A DNA stretch of 64,000 bases from Cerasicoccus maritimus (lineage in GTDB: Bacteria; Verrucomicrobiota; Verrucomicrobiia; Opitutales; Cerasicoccaceae): NCBI GenBank assembly GCA_031296935.1, contig JAVDPD010000027.1:17883-81882 (forward strand), in the 5' to 3' direction. Every line of letters starts with the position of its first letter. The first letter of the stretch is position 1. Shown in pieces: positions 9,140 through 18,516 of this stretch. Below the pieces are notes generated by a model. That model saw only the letters and a program-made list of their open reading frames with translations. It was not told where the DNA came from and searched no databases. Made by a program: the position numbers and the translations under genes.

Positions 9140-12100
9140 TTAGCGTCGGCCAAGATAAAGACTGTCCTGATATGCTTTGATTCGGTGGCACGGCCCGCCC
9201 CCGACCTCAGTCGGTTTGATGAAAGAAAAGGAATAAACCCCCAGTTCACTAAAGTCGTTATTCGTGAGAAAGCGTTGCCTCTCGCCATCGCTCAGGACCA
9301 CGCCAGCCTTAAAGACATCAATAAGCACATCTGTTGAATCTGGCAGTCCATACATGAAGATAGTGTTATGCACTTCCCAGGTTGACTCATCCAATTCCAC
9401 GGCAGGCAGATAGCCTTCCACCGCAGCTCTCAACCAAAATGCATTCGTTGGCGCCGTTGCCAAAACAGGGCCGCCTTCTTCGAGACGCGCCGTGATTGAA
9501 ACATCGGCATAGGCTTCTTCCCGCCCAAGGACAAACGCAGCGATTCCACCCGAATGAGATTCAAGACTTAGCAGCATGCCGTCAGCGTCAAAGGTTATGC
9601 CTTCAGGCGCCCCCTCCCACTTCCAGGGGCGGAGACGCTCCGTCCAAATCGTCGGTGAGTCAGTTGGCGGGGCAATGCCCACCACGGTAACAATGGCCGT
9701 CGCGGGATATTCCGTCAAATCAGACGCCACATAAACTGCATCAATGAGATATTCACCTGATTCGAAGAAGGCGCGCACAACGGAATCCGTGGCGCCAGAG
9801 GCGATTTCCACCCCATTGATGCTCACCGAAAAGGAACCACCCAGTTGTCCTTCGGGTAAAGCAAAGAGCTTCAATGAATCGCCTTCACGAATTCGGATAC
9901 TCTCCACATCAAACAGGTTTGTCGGCGCCCAATCGATCTGGGCGCTTTCAATGTAACCGCCATCCTGGAACGAAGCAGCGATCTCCGTTGGCTCATCCTC
10001 GCTCAGTGGCACATTCGCATACCACCGGTCTTTGCCAGTCCGAATGGGATCAATGCCCTCTCCGAGTGAAAGGCGTGATAAAAACCGGGCGTCACCCTCC
10101 AGGCAGTATGGAGAAACGTAGGAAACCGCCGTCAGACTGTCCAATGACGCAACTTTGGCAATTTCCGCCTGTTGCCAGCTCTCGAGGTTCTCCGGAGCCT
10201 GTTCCACCGGTTCTTCAATCGTAAGCGATTCCAGCATAATCGCATTGCCAGAGTACACATTCATCCACCTCAAAGAAAGTTGGTGCGCACCTGCTAAAAC
10301 GTATGGCGTGCGCAGATAAGCGGTGGTTTGCTTTGAACCCGATCCACTCGCATCAGTCTCAGTCGTCCCAATTAGCTCACCATCCAGATACCACAGAAAT
10401 ACGATTGGCTGATCAACCGAGGCGGCAGTATCCTGAATTCGGATGAAGGAATTCTTTAGCTGATAGATGCCGTCCTCAAGCAGATCGACATTCCAGGAAA
10501 TACGCCCTCCTCCTTGGCCAGCGCCAAGCAGAAATAGCCCGGTTGATTGCCAGAAACCACTGTCAATGGCCGCTGTGTTTCCGCTAAGTTCCACTAGCTG
10601 CTGCCACGCAACCGACTCGGCCGTCCCGGGATCGGTTCCCAGTTCGTGGATTTCGGTCCAATCCCCGTAACCATCGCCATCGGTGTCAGCAAAGCCGGGG
10701 TGTGAACCATATTGCAGCTCTTCATAATTGAGCACTCCATCGCTATCTTTATCACCGGAGAATCCGTCCACGCCATAGCCTGCAAGCGGGTCGAGTCCAA
10801 CGAGGGTTTCCCAGTCATCCGGCAAGCCATCCTGATCAGCGTCATTGGGCGTCTCAGAAGCGGTCATGAGATGCTCTCCTGGCACAACAATCCGTGCCTG
10901 TCCGGGATATGACCAGGCAACGGAAACGTGGTCGCGTCCAGTGCTTTCTTTATGAAGCACTTCAAAATAGTAGGCTTCTCCGGCTGTTAATTGTATTGGC
11001 GCTGAGCGTTGCGACTGAAATCGATCCCAATCCTGAAAGCTAACCGTAGTATCGAGCATTGCGATTTGCTGCTTGCCAAAGGTGGTCTCATCCGTGCTGA
11101 GCCATAGTTCTGAATTGTTATCCGAAGCCAACCAGAACGTGTACTCTCCAGAGACAGGTGCAATCAACACTCCCCTGATTCTTGCGCCATAGTTGGACTC
11201 ACCTGGGTCGTTGTTTTCAGTGGTAAGCTCGCTCAACAGGCTCTGCCGATCAGGTTCCAAAGGAAATTTGGAATGCCCTGTCAATGCGTCGACGGTCTTT
11301 CCACTCAAATGCGTCCATGTATGCCAGTTTACAACCCCAGGCAAAGCGTCCTGCTCAACGCTTGATGGGTCCAAACCGAACAGGAATTCATCGAGATTTG
11401 ATAAACCATCGCCATCCAGGTCGTCCGATCCGTCATTGGCCAACAAATCCAGTCCGTAACCATGCTCCCAGTAATCCGGCATGCCATCCTCATCTGAATC
11501 TGACGAATTCAGATTACTGCCTAGCAAACGCTCCAATTCATTATTTAAGCCGTCTCCATCGAAATCCATGCCTGCGGGCTCATAGCTGGAGACAAGAAAC
11601 TCGTCAAAATATGCAGAGCGCGTCTCTTCTTCTGCCGCCACAGCCTGCAACGCCCTGAACCTTGAGAAGGTCTGCAGCGAGTCATCAACAAAAGGAATGT
11701 TCCTGACTACAATCACCCCGTTAATCGCCAAAAGCCACTCCTTGGCTTCATAATCCAGGAACGCCGCATAGTGATTCCACTCTGTAGCCGTGACACCCGT
11801 CGCCACTTTCAACCATTCTCCAGCATCTGGGTCAAACACCTGCAAATCATTTTCAGTAGTAAAGCCAAACACGCCGGCAGTAGGGCCGGTAAGCGAGGCT
11901 GGGTCGGGCAGCACGCCAGCGCTCAACTTGGCGCGAAAGCTCAGCCACACCTGGTTCAACTCACCCGCTCCAACAAAACGTTTCATTTCCGCAATGGAGA
12001 ATTCATCGCTGGTCAACTCAGCTTCTTCTTCGGGCGTCACATTCACGTTGGCGGCATCCCAATAATTTTGCCCGTTTAGTCCGGCGCTGGCATAACCCTC

Positions 12101-13807
12101 GCTTACCGCAAAGCTCGTCGCCCAAAAGTGCCCGCCATTGCCATCATCCGCCAACGGCGCAATATCAGGGTCTGCCATCAAGGGGTCCTTGCCATACAGC
12201 ATTTCCAGCCCGTCTCCAAAGCCATCGGAATCCGTGTCATATAGCTCCTTACTCGTTTCACCAGCATCGACAACGCCATTGGCGTTCAAGTCTTCCAGCG
12301 CATTGATAAGACCATCCCCGTCATTGTCCAATTCAGCCGGCTCAGAGTAGCTCACGCTAAAGGCATCCAGGGCGCTGCTGCCACTGGCCCCTGTTTTCAT
12401 GCTGAATTCCGTAAAAAACGGAACAGAATAAGCATAGCCCAGATTCTCTTCCTCGCGGACGCCATCTACCCAAATCGCCCATTTCTGGAGAGAGTAGTCC
12501 AAATATACCGTAAGGCGGCGCCAAGCGTCTGCCTCCAGGACTGGCGCGTCCAATGCGCGCCATGCACCGCCCCCCTGGCTATTTCCGTCAAAAACCATCA
12601 AACGACCGTCTTCAGAAAAGTAGAAACCAACCGAAGAACCCTCATCCAGCGTGGGCGCATCACGCAATGGCCGCGCCATCAACTGAAAATCGACCCAAAC
12701 CGGACGGAAGGCATCGCCGGAAAACAAATTGGAGACTTCAATTTCCTCCTCCTCTGCCTCAACCGATAGAAGTTGAGCGCCTTCATGGGGATTATCCGAA
12801 GCGACAGTCGCTAACGTAGACGACGCCAGCCAATTGCCCCCACTCAAAGGGCCTGATGAATTCGATTCAAATCCCTCCCAGAATGGAATCGCAGTAAATA
12901 CGTAATTATCCAAGGTCAAGGGGTCCGCATTCGTCGCCAGCTCTCGCCAGTCACTCATGCCGTCGCCATCGCTATCGGGATCGCCAGCGTCAGTGCCGAA
13001 GAGGTATTCCGTCAAGTTCGTGAGACGGTCAAAATCCAAATCGCCATAGCGGTCGTTTAAATTCACATTCATACCCTGAGCCGTTTCATAGGCGTCAGGA
13101 ATCCCGTCCAAATCGAGGTCAGCGAAGATGGGATTGACCTCGCCAGCATAAAAGAAATCAAAGCCAAGACTAGCCTGCCCATCCGATGAAATGCGAAAAC
13201 TGCTGAATGATAACAGGCTGGCGTCCAAGAATCCCAAATCGACCAAAACCAATTGGTCATCGAGGTAAAGATCCCACGTTTTCGTTGAGTAGTTTAAGCG
13301 GTAGGTGAAACGATGCCAGTCAGCGCTAGCGCCAGAAGAAAGAACATAGCGCTCCCCAGAATAAATCCATTCGCCACTGCCAGCGCCATCGCCATGCATC
13401 GCAATGACTTCGCCTTCTTCGCTCACGCGCACAAAGCCAGTTTGGGCGGAAAGACCAGGAAAGGGACCGTTAGGCAGATCATCCACTTCGCCCGCTTCGG
13501 GCTTCAAATAGAAATCAACGAAAACAATCGGGCCTTGCTGCCCGGTAAAGCTGGCCTCAATGACGTGGGGCGCATCAATCAGGGTAAAAAACAGGGCCTG
13601 CTGACCCGAAGCTGAGTCAAGATCGGTGATTTCCGGGGAGCCCGCCTCCACCTGCCAGTTGGAATCCGTCGTAAATGTCCCAACCTGGTATCCTTCTGCG
13701 GGCTCAAAATCCGTCTCAAAAGGCAGTACCGTCTGCCCAAAGGCCGTATTAATGGTCAGGCAGAGCGAAATGCACCCTGCCAGTCGAATGGTATTGACTC
13801 GCCGCAT
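9140..13807 (-). CDS. Large secreted surface protein with LamG-like, TSP3-type and PA14 domains
   Basis: This 1555-residue protein starts with a signal peptide (RRVNTIRLAGCISLCLTINT). Three similar concanavalin/LamG-like beta-sandwich units of about 200 residues follow (near 30-225, 305-490, 555-745). They are separated by Asp/Gly calcium-binding spacers such as DLDLDGIPDAYE, DTDSDGFGDGLE and DSDEDGMPDYWE. A PA14-type domain (about 825-990) contains the typical YTFWLASDNNSELWLS stretch; more calcium repeats and beta-rich domains complete the chain. No PEP-CTERM or LPXTG anchor is visible. It is probably an adhesin or glycan-binding cell-surface protein. It belongs to a minus-strand cluster with the 57-aa membrane peptide upstream and the HEAT-like and giant proteins downstream. 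There is no strong SD before ATG 13807 (only AAGAAAG 8 nt upstream). Confidence 0.88.
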   Translation of the reverse strand: MRRVNTIRLAGCISLCLTINTAFGQTVLPFETDFEPAEGYQVGTFTTDSNWQVEAGSPEITDLDSASGQQALFFTLIDAPHVIEASFTGQQGPIVFVDFYLKPEAGEVDDLPNGPFPGLSAQTGFVRVSEEGEVIAMHGDGAGSGEWIYSGERYVLSSGASADWHRFTYRLNYSTKTWDLYLDDQLVLVDLGFLDASLLSFSSFRISSDGQASLGFDFFYAGEVNPIFADLDLDGIPDAYETAQGMNVNLNDRYGDLDFDRLTNLTEYLFGTDAGDPDSDGDGMSDWRELATNADPLTLDNYVFTAIPFWEGFESNSSGPLSGGNWLASSTLATVASDNPHEGAQLLSVEAEEEEIEVSNLFSGDAFRPVWVDFQLMARPLRDAPTLDEGSSVGFYFSEDGRLMVFDGNSQGGGAWRALDAPVLEADAWRRLTVYLDYSLQKWAIWVDGVREEENLGYAYSVPFFTEFSMKTGASGSSALDAFSVSYSEPAELDNDGDGLINALEDLNANGVVDAGETSKELYDTDSDGFGDGLEMLYGKDPLMADPDIAPLADDGNGGHFWATSFAVSEGYASAGLNGQNYWDAANVNVTPEEEAELTSDEFSIAEMKRFVGAGELNQVWLSFRAKLSAGVLPDPASLTGPTAGVFGFTTENDLQVFDPDAGEWLKVATGVTATEWNHYAAFLDYEAKEWLLAINGVIVVRNIPFVDDSLQTFSRFRALQAVAAEEETRSAYFDEFLVSSYEPAGMDFDGDGLNNELERLLGSNLNSSDSDEDGMPDYWEHGYGLDLLANDGSDDLDGDGLSNLDEFLFGLDPSSVEQDALPGVVNWHTWTHLSGKTVDALTGHSKFPLEPDRQSLLSELTTENNDPGESNYGARIRGVLIAPVSGEYTFWLASDNNSELWLSTDETTFGKQQIAMLDTTVSFQDWDRFQSQRSAPIQLTAGEAYYFEVLHKESTGRDHVSVAWSYPGQARIVVPGEHLMTASETPNDADQDGLPDDWETLVGLDPLAGYGVDGFSGDKDSDGVLNYEELQYGSHPGFADTDGDGYGDWTEIHELGTDPGTAESVAWQQLVELSGNTAAIDSGFWQSTGLFLLGAGQGGGRISWNVDLLEDGIYQLKNSFIRIQDTAASVDQPIVFLWYLDGELIGTTETDASGSGSKQTTAYLRTPYVLAGAHQLSLRWMNVYSGNAIMLESLTIEEPVEQAPENLESWQQAEIAKVASLDSLTAVSYVSPYCLEGDARFLSRLSLGEGIDPIRTGKDRWYANVPLSEDEPTEIAASFQDGGYIESAQIDWAPTNLFDVESIRIREGDSLKLFALPEGQLGGSFSVSINGVEIASGATDSVVRAFFESGEYLIDAVYVASDLTEYPATAIVTVVGIAPPTDSPTIWTERLRPWKWEGAPEGITFDADGMLLSLESHSGGIAAFVLGREEAYADVSITARLEEGGPVLATAPTNAFWLRAAVEGYLPAVELDESTWEVHNTIFMYGLPDSTDVLIDVFKAGVVLSDGERQRFLTNNDFSELGVYSFSFIKPTEVGGGPCHRIKAYQDSLYLGRR

Positions 13808-13836
13808 AAGGGGAACTTTCTTTGCGAAATTATCGC

Positions 13837-14010
13837 TTACTTGCGGCCTGATTTATTCTTACGCTTGTCGGCAAGGACCATTAGCCCTGTGGTGGTAAGG
13901 AGTATAGTCCCTATGCTGGACATCTCAATTAGCGTGCCCCCTGAAGTCTCACCGGCGAAGGCCAAGCTTGGCAGCATAAGAAGGAGAAAAGAGAACAGGC
14001 GAATTTTCAT
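13837..14010 (-). CDS. Small exported membrane peptide (57 aa)
   Basis: A short frame of 57 codons plus stop. Residues 1-19 (MKIRLFSFLLLMLPSLAFA) form a textbook signal peptide. A short Gly/Ser/Thr stretch follows, then a transmembrane segment near 31-48 and a basic tail DKRKNKSGRK. The layout (signal peptide, hydrophobic helix, basic end) resembles a minimal PEP-CTERM-like anchor, but the PEP motif is missing. It lies 29 nt upstream of the 1555-aa surface-protein gene on the same strand and is probably the first gene of that cluster. Function unknown; it could be a membrane partner or export component for the giant proteins. Confidence 0.6.
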   Translation of the reverse strand: MKIRLFSFLLLMLPSLAFAGETSGGTLIEMSSIGTILLTTTGLMVLADKRKNKSGRK

Positions 14011-14142
14011 GGCGATTGCGATTGATGTTTTTAGTAAAGTGTATCATTTGCTGCCAAATAATGGGGGACTGCAAAATTAGCCACCAAGCTGGTTGAATGA
14101 GCTATGCCGTCAATGGTTATTTTGCACCATTAAATCAAAATT

Positions 14143-14171
14143 TTGTTAATCAATGCTTTGCGCACTATAAT
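14143..14171 (+). promoter_or_regulatory. Sigma-70-type promoter
   Basis: TTGTTA (14143-14148) and a perfect TATAAT (14166-14171) are separated by 17 nt. This points at the gene starting at 14254 and would give a leader of about 75 nt. It is the clearest classical bacterial promoter in the window and contrasts with the short-leader TATA-like promoters inside the element. Confidence 0.65.
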
Positions 14172-14198
14172 TTATTTTGTCAGCTCATGCGTTAGAGC

Positions 14199-14221
14199 CT
14201 GCTTATCACTGCTATAAGCAG
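14199..14221 (+). promoter_or_regulatory. Stem-loop in the 5' leader
   Basis: CTGCTTAT (14199-14206) is perfectly complementary to ATAAGCAG (14214-14221) with a 7-nt loop. It lies between the predicted promoter and ATG 14254. It could be a leader hairpin affecting expression or an operator for a dimeric regulator. Confidence 0.4.
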
Positions 14222-14253
14222 TAGTCCCTAGAAAATCTTCACCGCCAACTGAC

Positions 14254-15174
14254 ATGAAATTCAACGCCGTCCGCTTGTTCGCGATCGTCAATGTCCTGAT
14301 CGTGGGCTACTTGTTTTATGAGCTCTATCAGATGAAGCAGCCGCCATCGCCAAAGGCGGTTCCGGTAAGCCAGCCTCCTTCCGGTGAGTTAGAAGTGGAT
14401 GTGAATCAGCTGGTTGCGGAATCGATTGACACGGAAATACCATCTGGTGAACGTTTGCTGGCCTTGCGTAAAATACCCGCCAGTGAGCTCTCCGAGACGC
14501 AAATCGCTCGAATCATCGAAGTGATTTTTAGCGATAATTCCAACGATCCCGTGTTGGAGACACTTGAATTAAGGAGTCAGGCAGGGGGAATACTCCTCCG
14601 CTCGAAGGTGGAACCAGAATCGCTTATTAACCGATGCTCATCCATCGCCTTAGATCAGGACAAAGCGCTGCCACTACGCAATCAATCATTAATTTTGCTG
14701 TATCAATTGTTCGGTCAATCTAATGAGACCAATTCCGCAATCAAACAGGTGTTTGATCGAGTCCGCGCAGAACTGTTCACCGACCGGTCCAGTTCGCTGG
14801 CCGCCACTGTGATTGAGGGCGACGCCTACCTGCTGGAGCGTCAGTCCAGTCTGGTGAATCGAGAGGTCATGCAGGAGCGGGTACTGCGCGGTCTGCGTGA
14901 TTTGCGCTCCAGTGAGGCGGTGCAACTGATGGCCCTACAGGTCGCGGCGAAGCACGGTATCGTTTCAGTCCGAGAAGATGCGGAGGCAATGGCGCAGGCC
15001 CACGAGTCACAGGCGTTGACTTTGGCGGCCCTTAATGCTGCCGCCGCGCTCGGTTCCCCGAAGTCTTTTTTCGAATCGATTGCCTATGAGGACAGCAATT
15101 TGGAACTGGCGCGTCTCAAGGCAATTGGAGTCGCATCGGTGGAGGCAGAGCAGACTCGGGTGAGCACTCAATAG
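14254..15174 (+). CDS. Membrane-anchored helical (HEAT-like) protein
   Basis: 306 residues. An N-terminal transmembrane anchor (about residues 7-25, FAIVNVLIVGYLFYELYQM) is followed by a proline-rich linker and then an all-helical region rich in Leu, Ala and Glu with repeated helix pairs. It resembles the HEAT-like protein encoded at 8052 in style, though identity is not obvious by eye. It is transcribed divergently from the giant surface-protein cluster and has its own sigma-70 promoter. No catalytic motif was seen. It may act as a periplasm-facing scaffold. The start at 14254 fits because the anchor begins there. Confidence 0.7.
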   Translation: MKFNAVRLFAIVNVLIVGYLFYELYQMKQPPSPKAVPVSQPPSGELEVDVNQLVAESIDTEIPSGERLLALRKIPASELSETQIARIIEVIFSDNSNDPVLETLELRSQAGGILLRSKVEPESLINRCSSIALDQDKALPLRNQSLILLYQLFGQSNETNSAIKQVFDRVRAELFTDRSSSLAATVIEGDAYLLERQSSLVNREVMQERVLRGLRDLRSSEAVQLMALQVAAKHGIVSVREDAEAMAQAHESQALTLAALNAAAALGSPKSFFESIAYEDSNLELARLKAIGVASVEAEQTRVSTQ

Positions 15175-15276
15175 GCTATCGCCCCTGAGATTTGCGGGCT
15201 TTCGAGAATCGAGTAGCGAGGAGATATCGCTTAACTTTCGAGGCGTTGTTTCCACTCACCACTTGATTCTGCTGCC

Positions 15277-15519
15277 ATGAAGACGATTCCTGCTGCTACG
15301 TCCCCAAGGCTTATATTGCCAGTCATCCAATTTGAACCGGATGTCGACGTTCCGTTCGATCTGTACGAGCGTTTGGCCCGGTTTGCCCAAGAAAAACTGA
15401 ACGCCTACCACTCCAGCGAACCCAACGCTGCCCACTACATTGCCGCGACGGCTCATCTTCATCAAGTGAAGAAGGAACTAATCGAGCTCTGTCGAATCCA
15501 GGATAAATTGTCCGCTTGA
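15277..15519 (+). CDS. Small conserved-looking hypothetical protein (80 aa)
   Basis: 80 residues: a short beta-like N-terminus (RLILPVIQFEPDVDVPFDL) followed by a long helical part with a heptad pattern ending at IQDKLSA. There is no signal peptide and no recognised domain. It lies between the HEAT-like gene and the helicase-associated-domain protein on the same strand. Codon usage is similar to its neighbours, which supports it being real. Function unknown. Confidence 0.5.
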   Translation: MKTIPAATSPRLILPVIQFEPDVDVPFDLYERLARFAQEKLNAYHSSEPNAAHYIAATAHLHQVKKELIELCRIQDKLSA

Positions 15520-15558
15520 GCGGAATTAGCGTGCTGACTGATTGACGATAGCCTTTGA

Positions 15559-16890
15559 TTGGAGCTTGGGCTTGATGCCGTTATGATGCTTAACTCGGCA
15601 CTGACTGCTATACTGACTGCTTGCTTCTCCCTCTCGATGAAATCGGCTCCACAACCGGATCTTCCATGCAAAATGTCCGCTGCTCGCTGGCGACGGCTTT
15701 ACCGTGAGTATTGCCAGGCCAAGGAAGATGCCGGGGGCAAGCAACTGCGCCGCAGCAATTTTCAGGGCAAGCCACTGGGCGAATGGATGCACTACAACGA
15801 CGCCCGCTATTCGGAATTGAGTGTGAAGCAACTGCGCGATTTATCCGAGGCTCAGTACAGCTACCGCGATCGGAATTTGATGGCCTGGTTGGAGAGGTAT
15901 TTGGAACTGTGTGATTTTCAACAGCAGCAGGGCCATTGTATCGTGGGGCCGGACCACAGAACCCTTAACTTCTGGGTTCGGGCGCCGCGCCAGCGCCGCG
16001 CTCAATTACCCACGGATCAGCGGCTGATGCTGGAGCGCCTTGGATTTTCCTGGGACCCACTTTATGAGCAATGGATGGGGCACTATGAGGAGCTTCGGGC
16101 GTTCATGGAGCAGCATGGTCACTGCAAAATTCCTGTCAATGAACCGCGATATGAGCAACTGGCCTGCTGGGTCAAAAAGCAGCGGACGAAGCGCGAGCGC
16201 ATGGAGCCGCGCCGGGTATTGCTCCTGGATAAAATAGGCTTTGTTTGGACGCCCTACGATGATGAGTGGGAGGCTAATTTCCAGAAGCTTAAGGCGATTT
16301 ACGCCAAACACGGTCCACTGGCCACCGCTACGGTGGATCCGGAATACCAGGAGGTCTCGGTGTGGGTGGATGTGCAGCGTTCACGCCAGCGTGGATCTGG
16401 CGGTTTCAACCCCTTGACTGATGAGCAGTTGGCAAAGCTGAAGTCCATCGGCTTTGTTTTTTACAAGTGGGAACACCTCTGGGAGCAGGCCTACGCGGAG
16501 CTGAAAGCCTTTTACGAGGAACATGGTCATCTCCGGCTTCCTCAGCTCAGCACGCGGAACCGCGAACTGCAGGCGTGGATGCTCCATCAACGTCAGCGCA
16601 AGGCATCTGGCGCGATGCCACGCAAACAGGTCATTTTGCTCAACCAGATTGAGTTTTCATGGGGCGTGCAGACCGACCGATGGGATGAGCAGTTCGCCGC
16701 GCTCAAGGCGTTTAAACAGGAACATGGCCACTGCCGCGTCAGCCCTCAAACCAATCCGTCGCTCAACAAATGGTGCCGTAAGCAGCGCGTCCTCCGGCGC
16801 GCAAACAAGCTGACCAAGCGGCAAATCAATCGCCTCAAGTGGCTTGGATTTAATTGGGGCAGACCACAGAAAACGATCAAAGCGGATTAA
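15559..16890 (+). CDS. Stand-alone helicase-associated (HA) domain repeat protein
   Basis: Up to 443 residues. At least five repeats of about 65-70 residues share the pattern W..F..L..F...HGHC..P....L..W...QR....L...R...L..IGF.W, with clear units around HGHCKIP, HGHLRLP and HGHCRVS. This is the helicase-associated domain family (PF03457), usually fused to DEAD-like helicases, but no helicase motor is present here. The domain is thought to bind nucleic acid. The start is uncertain: 15559 is a TTG, while ATGs at 15583, 15637 and 15673 are in frame, and the first repeat only begins after residue 90. Possible role in DNA or RNA binding. Confidence 0.75.
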   Translation: MELGLDAVMMLNSALTAILTACFSLSMKSAPQPDLPCKMSAARWRRLYREYCQAKEDAGGKQLRRSNFQGKPLGEWMHYNDARYSELSVKQLRDLSEAQYSYRDRNLMAWLERYLELCDFQQQQGHCIVGPDHRTLNFWVRAPRQRRAQLPTDQRLMLERLGFSWDPLYEQWMGHYEELRAFMEQHGHCKIPVNEPRYEQLACWVKKQRTKRERMEPRRVLLLDKIGFVWTPYDDEWEANFQKLKAIYAKHGPLATATVDPEYQEVSVWVDVQRSRQRGSGGFNPLTDEQLAKLKSIGFVFYKWEHLWEQAYAELKAFYEEHGHLRLPQLSTRNRELQAWMLHQRQRKASGAMPRKQVILLNQIEFSWGVQTDRWDEQFAALKAFKQEHGHCRVSPQTNPSLNKWCRKQRVLRRANKLTKRQINRLKWLGFNWGRPQKTIKAD

Positions 16891-16914
16891 CTTGGGCGCG
16901 ACTTATCTGGCAAG

Positions 16915-17760
16915 CTATGGCGCAAAGAGGGAGGGCAGCAGTCCCGGATTAATCTGATATTCGTCTACCTGAATGCTTTCGGGAAAACGTCCATCCGAGT
17001 AGGTGAATGCGATCTGGTGGGGCAGTCGCATGGAGTCCACTTCCCGGTAATCCGCGAAGGTTGCTTCGATTATTTGCTCGCCCTGAGCCAGTCGGCTCTT
17101 CGCAACCAGCTGCGTATCGGAATTCAGCCAGACCTCATACTGGAGTTCCGAGTCGCTCCATACTAAGCGATAGGCGCCATCGACCTGTTGACTAACGGAC
17201 ACATCTGTGCCTTCGCCTGGCCATTGGCCCAGCGGCATGCCGGGGGCTAGGCGTGAGTGGCGCCAAAGGCTCTCCTCCGCCGGTTCCAAATCGCTGGTTG
17301 AGCCATTGGATATACGAGAGCGCGTTCGCCGCACGGTTTCTCCGTCGCTGATGTATTCCAGCCTGATCTGATGGGTTTCGGCGATTTCTCGAATTTTATC
17401 TTCATCGCGTCGCATCAATGAGAATTCCGCGACATCGCCATTGCTATAAGCAAGCGTGCCTCGCGCAATCAGGGAATGCAGGTCAGCTTTCTGGTCGCCA
17501 TAAGTTCTCTGCCGATTAGCTTGGAGTAGCCGCCATGGATCGATGGTCCCGTCTGACTTATGAATTGGAGGCAATTCTTCTTTAGGCTCAGCGGTTTCAA
17601 CTTCAGCTTCAACGACAGTGGAGGAGGGCACCTCTTCCTCTTCGGCAAAGGCATTGCCGATCAGAATAAATACTGGGATTAGGACCAATTGAGCTAACCC
17701 GCCAAACAAGGCGATTTTGATAAGCAGGCGATGATCCCATTTGCTGGCGGTTCGAACCAT
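16915..17760 (-). CDS. Exported LolA-like/outer-membrane-lipoprotein-sorting-like protein
   Basis: 281 residues with an N-terminal membrane segment (about 13-39, LIKIALFGGLAQLVLIPVFI) and an acidic Glu/Val/Pro linker (residues 40-70). A beta-rich C-terminal half follows with repeated strands such as YRLVWSDSELQYEVWLNSD and EATFADYREVDSMRLPHQIA. This style is typical of LolA-fold or MucB/RseB-like periplasmic domains that carry lipid or sense envelope state. Convergent with the HA-domain gene. It lies just left of the probable element boundary and is host-like in character. The family assignment is by general pattern only. Confidence 0.6.
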   Translation of the reverse strand: MVRTASKWDHRLLIKIALFGGLAQLVLIPVFILIGNAFAEEEEVPSSTVVEAEVETAEPKEELPPIHKSDGTIDPWRLLQANRQRTYGDQKADLHSLIARGTLAYSNGDVAEFSLMRRDEDKIREIAETHQIRLEYISDGETVRRTRSRISNGSTSDLEPAEESLWRHSRLAPGMPLGQWPGEGTDVSVSQQVDGAYRLVWSDSELQYEVWLNSDTQLVAKSRLAQGEQIIEATFADYREVDSMRLPHQIAFTYSDGRFPESIQVDEYQINPGLLPSLFAP

Positions 17761-17905
17761 AGTCGATTTCCTAGCTCAGTGATTCCGTATGTCGAGCCAA
17801 GCGCAAAGTTGCTTGAGGATATTCGGGCCGCATCTCAGCGTACACCACTGATTTGGCGACAACCCTTTATAGCGGCATTCGTTGCTTCTCTCTGGTGATA
17901 CCAGA

Positions 17906-18496
17906 ATGGCAACCAGAGGATTAATTGGATTTCGGCTCAATGAAGCCGACAAACTCGCCTACAACCATTACGATTCCAACCCGGAGCACTTGGGCTCAAG
18001 AATCTGGGAAGAGGTGAGGGAAGTGGACCCAGATGCGTGGGACATAGTGCGTGAGCGGGCGCGAAGCTTGGTAACGATCAGCGAACAGCGACAGCTCGGC
18101 CCAAACGATGGCATGGTGATCGCGGAGATGCGCAGGCATTTACCGGAGGTCAAATACGACCGTCAACCCCGGGATTATTATGACCTGTTCAAGCCGGTTC
18201 AGGGAACGTTGAGACCCTATCTGAATGGCAAATTGACCTTCATGGCGGACGGGAGTGATTTTATTTACGACAGTCTGCACTGTGAATGGGCTTACATCGT
18301 CAATTTGGATGCTCATGCCTTCGAGGTATGGCGCGGAAAACAACTGAATCCGAGCGAGGAGGGAGCCAAGCGGTATGACATGGGGCCGGACCGGATGGGT
18401 TACTATCCGTGTGCGCTGCTCAAATCATACCGGCTGAATGAACTGCCGGATAAAAGAACGTTTCGTAAAGACACGACCTTGCCAAAGTTCCCGTAA
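17906..18496 (+). CDS. Conserved phage/mobile-element hypothetical protein
   Basis: 196 residues from ATG 17906; a TTG at 17882 is less likely. The N-terminus MATRGLIGFRLNEADKLAYN, followed by HYDSNPEHLG, resembles a family common in phages and mobile elements that begins G-x-R-G-x-x-G-F with a following YNHYDS motif. The mature fold could be an Ntn-hydrolase-like or GFYKFD-type domain, but I cannot assign a reaction. A second conserved-looking part is CEWAYIVNLDAHAFEVWRG. It is the first gene of the accessory region and lies 20 nt before the C5-methyltransferase-like gene, probably as one transcription unit. Confidence 0.65.
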   Translation: MATRGLIGFRLNEADKLAYNHYDSNPEHLGSRIWEEVREVDPDAWDIVRERARSLVTISEQRQLGPNDGMVIAEMRRHLPEVKYDRQPRDYYDLFKPVQGTLRPYLNGKLTFMADGSDFIYDSLHCEWAYIVNLDAHAFEVWRGKQLNPSEEGAKRYDMGPDRMGYYPCALLKSYRLNELPDKRTFRKDTTLPKFP

Positions 18497-18516
18497 TCCA
18501 GCGAGGAACCATCCTG

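Noticed and set aside
17731-17750. GGTTCGAACC near 17740 as a tRNA T-loop fragment (attL)
   Set aside because: It lies in the coding start of the 16915-17760 gene and lacks the flanking stem bases of tRNA-Pro; coincidence.
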